DNA from: Novosphingobium cyanobacteriorum
GTDB lineage: Bacteria; Pseudomonadota; Alphaproteobacteria; Sphingomonadales; Sphingomonadaceae
Assembly: GCF_029436685.1 (NCBI RefSeq)
Contig: NZ_JAROCY010000004.1
Location: 158,501-222,500 of the forward strand
Direction of reading: 5' to 3'
Length of the DNA stretch: 64,000 bases
The position numbers and the translations under genes were made by a program. Below, in pieces: positions 62,002 through 64,000 of this stretch; positions within the stretch are counted from its first letter, which is position 1, and every line of letters starts with the position of its first letter. Under the pieces are notes generated by a model. That model did not search any database. It was not told the origin of the DNA and saw only the letters and a program-made list of their open reading frames with translations.

Positions 62002-63573
62002 TTACGCCTTTGCCGCGCCCTGCGCCATGGCGGAATGCCGAAGGAACGGCAGCCCACGCAGGAAGGGCACGGTGGTGGCGATTTCCGCCAGCATGCCTGT
62101 GATCTCGGCAAAGAGCGGATGGCGCACAATGCGCAACATGGCGAGCCACAGGGCCACGCCGGCGAACACCATCAGCGCGTTCTGCGCCAGGCCGCTGCGC
62201 GCGGCGGGCGCCCACAGCGCATAGGACAGCAGCAGCGGCGCAACGGCGGCCACGGTGACCGCTGCGCTGCGCAGCCAGACCGACGCAAGATCACGCCACG
62301 AGAAGCCGAGCATCTCGCGCATGAAGGGAGCATAGACCACGACCCACAGCACCCCATGGGCAAGCCGGCTGGCCGCTACCCACGCGAGGCCAAACGGCGC
62401 GGCGAGCGCGAGTAGCACCACCGAGGCCACGGTTTCGGCAAGGTTGCGGTGGAGCAGGCCCTTCATCCGGCCCAGCAGCAGCGGCAGGTCCGCGTTGAGC
62501 GGCAGCGCGACATAGCAGAGCTGCGACAGCGCGATCCACCACAGCAGCGGCGCGGCGGCCAGCCAGCGCGGGCCATAAAGCGTGGACACGAGCGGTTCGG
62601 CCAGAACGGCGATGCCCGCCATCGCAGGCCAGGTGACGCCGGTATAGGCCGCGACTACGCGCAGGTAAGGCGGGCCGAGCGGATCACCGCTATCGCGCAC
62701 ACGGCGGAAGGCGGGGTAGAACACGCCCGTCACCGCACCCGCCACCAGCATGCGCAATTGCAGAGCAAGGCCCGAGGCACGGGCGAAGAGGCCGACGGCG
62801 GCGCTGTCTATCAATCGGCCGATGACCAGTTCAGGCGCGCGGGCGGTGACCGAATTGCACACCGCCTGCACCGAATTGGTACCGCCCAGCTGCAGCACCG
62901 GCCCCGCATCGCGCAGGCGCAGCGGCCAGGGAAGCATCAGCCCGGTACGCCACTGGCTGATCACAAGCCGTGCGCCCTGCTGCGCAAATGCGCCCCACGC
63001 CAGCGCCAGCGCCCCATGGCCGAGCACGGCGAAGGTGACGGCGGCGGCGGCGTTGCACACCGAGGAGCCGACCTCGATCATGGTGTTGGACCTGTAGTCC
63101 ATGCGCCGCTGGCAGGTGGCTTGCGGCACGATCGACAGCGGCACCAGCAGATAGGAGCAGGCGACGACCAGCGTGACCGGCAGAAGCGCCGGATCGCGAT
63201 AGAAGTGTGCCACAGGAACGGCGGCGGCGATGGCCAGCAGCGCGATGCCCCAGGCGAACAGCACCGAGATGGTGAAGGCGGTGTGCAGCTTTTCGGGCGT
63301 CAGCTCGCGCTCGCCATTGATATAGCGGGTCACGCCGAAGTCCTGCAGGAAGGCGACGATCGTCACGGCGGCAAAGGCTATGGAGAAGAGGCCGAGCTGC
63401 GCCGGGGTGATGAACCACCGCGCCAGCACCACGCTGGTGGCGAACTGGATGGCAAAGGACGTGTATTGCGAGACCAGCGCCCAGGCGGCGGCGGTACGCA
63501 CGGACATGACTGGGGCCGGCGCCAGCGACGTGGGCGCCGGCCCGGCTGCGGCGGCGGGGGAAGGCGTATCCAT
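62002..63573 (-). CDS. Polysaccharide flippase/translocase (MOP family, Wzx-like)
   Basis: A 523-aa protein with about 14 hydrophobic helices. The start of the membrane domain (AAAWALVSQYTSFAIQFATSVVLARWFITPAQLGLFSIAFA) and FGVTRYINGERELTPEKLHTAF are typical of oligosaccharide flippases of the MOP superfamily. It moves lipid-linked saccharides across the inner membrane. The ATG at 63573 is five bases after the stop of the glycosyltransferase gene, so the two belong to one polysaccharide operon continuing past the right edge. A Pro/Ala-rich N-terminus precedes the first helix. Confidence 0.88.
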   Translation of the reverse strand: MDTPSPAAAAGPAPTSLAPAPVMSVRTAAAWALVSQYTSFAIQFATSVVLARWFITPAQLGLFSIAFAAVTIVAFLQDFGVTRYINGERELTPEKLHTAFTISVLFAWGIALLAIAAAVPVAHFYRDPALLPVTLVVACSYLLVPLSIVPQATCQRRMDYRSNTMIEVGSSVCNAAAAVTFAVLGHGALALAWGAFAQQGARLVISQWRTGLMLPWPLRLRDAGPVLQLGGTNSVQAVCNSVTARAPELVIGRLIDSAAVGLFARASGLALQLRMLVAGAVTGVFYPAFRRVRDSGDPLGPPYLRVVAAYTGVTWPAMAGIAVLAEPLVSTLYGPRWLAAAPLLWWIALSQLCYVALPLNADLPLLLGRMKGLLHRNLAETVASVVLLALAAPFGLAWVAASRLAHGVLWVVVYAPFMREMLGFSWRDLASVWLRSAAVTVAAVAPLLLSYALWAPAARSGLAQNALMVFAGVALWLAMLRIVRHPLFAEITGMLAEIATTVPFLRGLPFLRHSAMAQGAAKA

Positions 63574-63578
63574 CGTGT

Positions 63579-64000
63579 TCAGCCTTCCGTTTCGAACATG
63601 CTGGGCATCACCGCGCCGCGCGATGCACCGCGGGTGTGCGCCTGTCGCCGCCAGCGCAGCATGGGCTTGGCCAGCGCCGGCATCACCTGCCACAGCGCGA
63701 AGGACAGCGCCCAGACCCGCCCGGTCAGCAGCCGCCGGGCCGCGCGCAGTTCTGCCAGGCCGCGCCTGGTATCGCCATCGACGATGCGGTCGATCGCGTG
63801 TTCGAGCGCCAATGCTTCTCGCGATTCGGCAATCAGGCGACGGACCAGGGCGGCTTCGGGCGCGTCAACGGGCAGGGCGGTGAGCACCTTTTCATAGACG
63901 CGGATATTGCCGACCAGCATGCGCCCGCCATTGGCCGAGGCGCTGCCAGCGCGCACGCGATATTCGCCCAGCACCTTGTCGACATAGGCGGCATGGCCGC
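63579..64000 (-). CDS. C-terminal part of a family 2 glycosyltransferase, cut by window edge
   Basis: The frame is open to the right edge. The visible 140 residues begin GHAAYVDKVLGEYRVRAGSASANGG and continue with RMLVGNIRVYEKVLTAL, a helix-rich tail and RLLTGRVWALSFALWQVMPALAKPM. The AYVDKVLGEYRV region resembles the end of GT2 catalytic domains. The catalytic part is outside the window, so the enzyme class is a moderate inference, supported by the flippase next to it. Confidence 0.65.
   Translation of the reverse strand, partial: GHAAYVDKVLGEYRVRAGSASANGGRMLVGNIRVYEKVLTALPVDAPEAALVRRLIAESREALALEHAIDRIVDGDTRRGLAELRAARRLLTGRVWALSFALWQVMPALAKPMLRWRRQAHTRGASRGAVMPSMFETEG

Noticed and set aside
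1..64000. CRISPR arrays, tRNA/rRNA genes, prophage or insertion sequences
   Set aside because: I looked for regularly spaced repeats, transposase or integrase motifs and cloverleaf-like sequences and saw none; a tRNA could still be missed by eye, and tRNAscan-SE would settle it.

Overview
The window looks like chromosomal DNA from a high-GC alphaproteobacterium of the order Sphingomonadales, most likely Novosphingobium or a close relative. The strongest pointer is the Atm1-type ABC exporter near the right end, which I recall as very close to the structurally studied Novosphingobium aromaticivorans protein. Other genes fit the same group: HWE-type histidine kinase, GspC-N operon, HslUV with an N-terminally extended HslV, Hda-like and CBP3-like proteins, and frequent GTG/TTG starts with 4-bp overlaps. 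This is a reading from memory of protein families; no search was run.

Left part (1-13 kb): purine genes purN (cut by the edge) and purM, read leftward; then a rightward run of an envelope protein, an Hda-like AAA protein, serine acetyltransferase, a DUF2794 protein and a small lipoprotein. A very large RTX-type secreted protein (about 1385 aa) follows on the minus strand, then an SDR dehydrogenase and branched-chain aminotransferase ilvE. Upstream of ilvE is a 438-bp gap that holds an 18-codon ORF with a perfect 14-nt Shine-Dalgarno match and a strong hairpin.

Middle part (13-30 kb): housekeeping and regulatory genes: TlyA-type methyltransferase, TspO, UbiK-like factor, PAS/HWE kinase, metZ, a PMT-type glycosyltransferase, a minus-strand cluster recO-leuB-GT2/GtrA-small membrane protein-DUF2238, apaG, a LysR regulator, a GGDEF-EAL protein, a Bcr/CflA-type efflux gene broken by one in-frame stop, dinB and a Nudix hydrolase.

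30-39 kb is a type II secretion operon, gspC-D-E-F-G-L-M-N. It has no gspH, I, J or K between G and L, and intergenic repeats sit on both sides of gspF. 39-47 kb holds nhaA, a two-gene NfrB/NfrA-like glycosyltransferase and outer-membrane pair, a TSUP exporter with its TIGR02186 partner, and a HerA-like ATPase. 47-51 kb is a TonB-dependent receptor plus PepSY protein block of visibly lower GC, probably iron uptake acquired by transfer.

Right part (51-64 kb): a membrane protein of unknown function, MATE exporter, YceD-like and CBP3-like proteins, bamE, hslV-hslU with a heat-shock-type promoter, a GFA protein, a DUF1737 protein, the Atm1-like exporter, a bacterial aspartic protease with two DTG motifs, a polysaccharide flippase and the end of a glycosyltransferase. 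Several dispersed palindromic intergenic elements occur in the gsp operon and around hslVU. I saw no rRNA, tRNA, CRISPR array, insertion sequence or replication origin.
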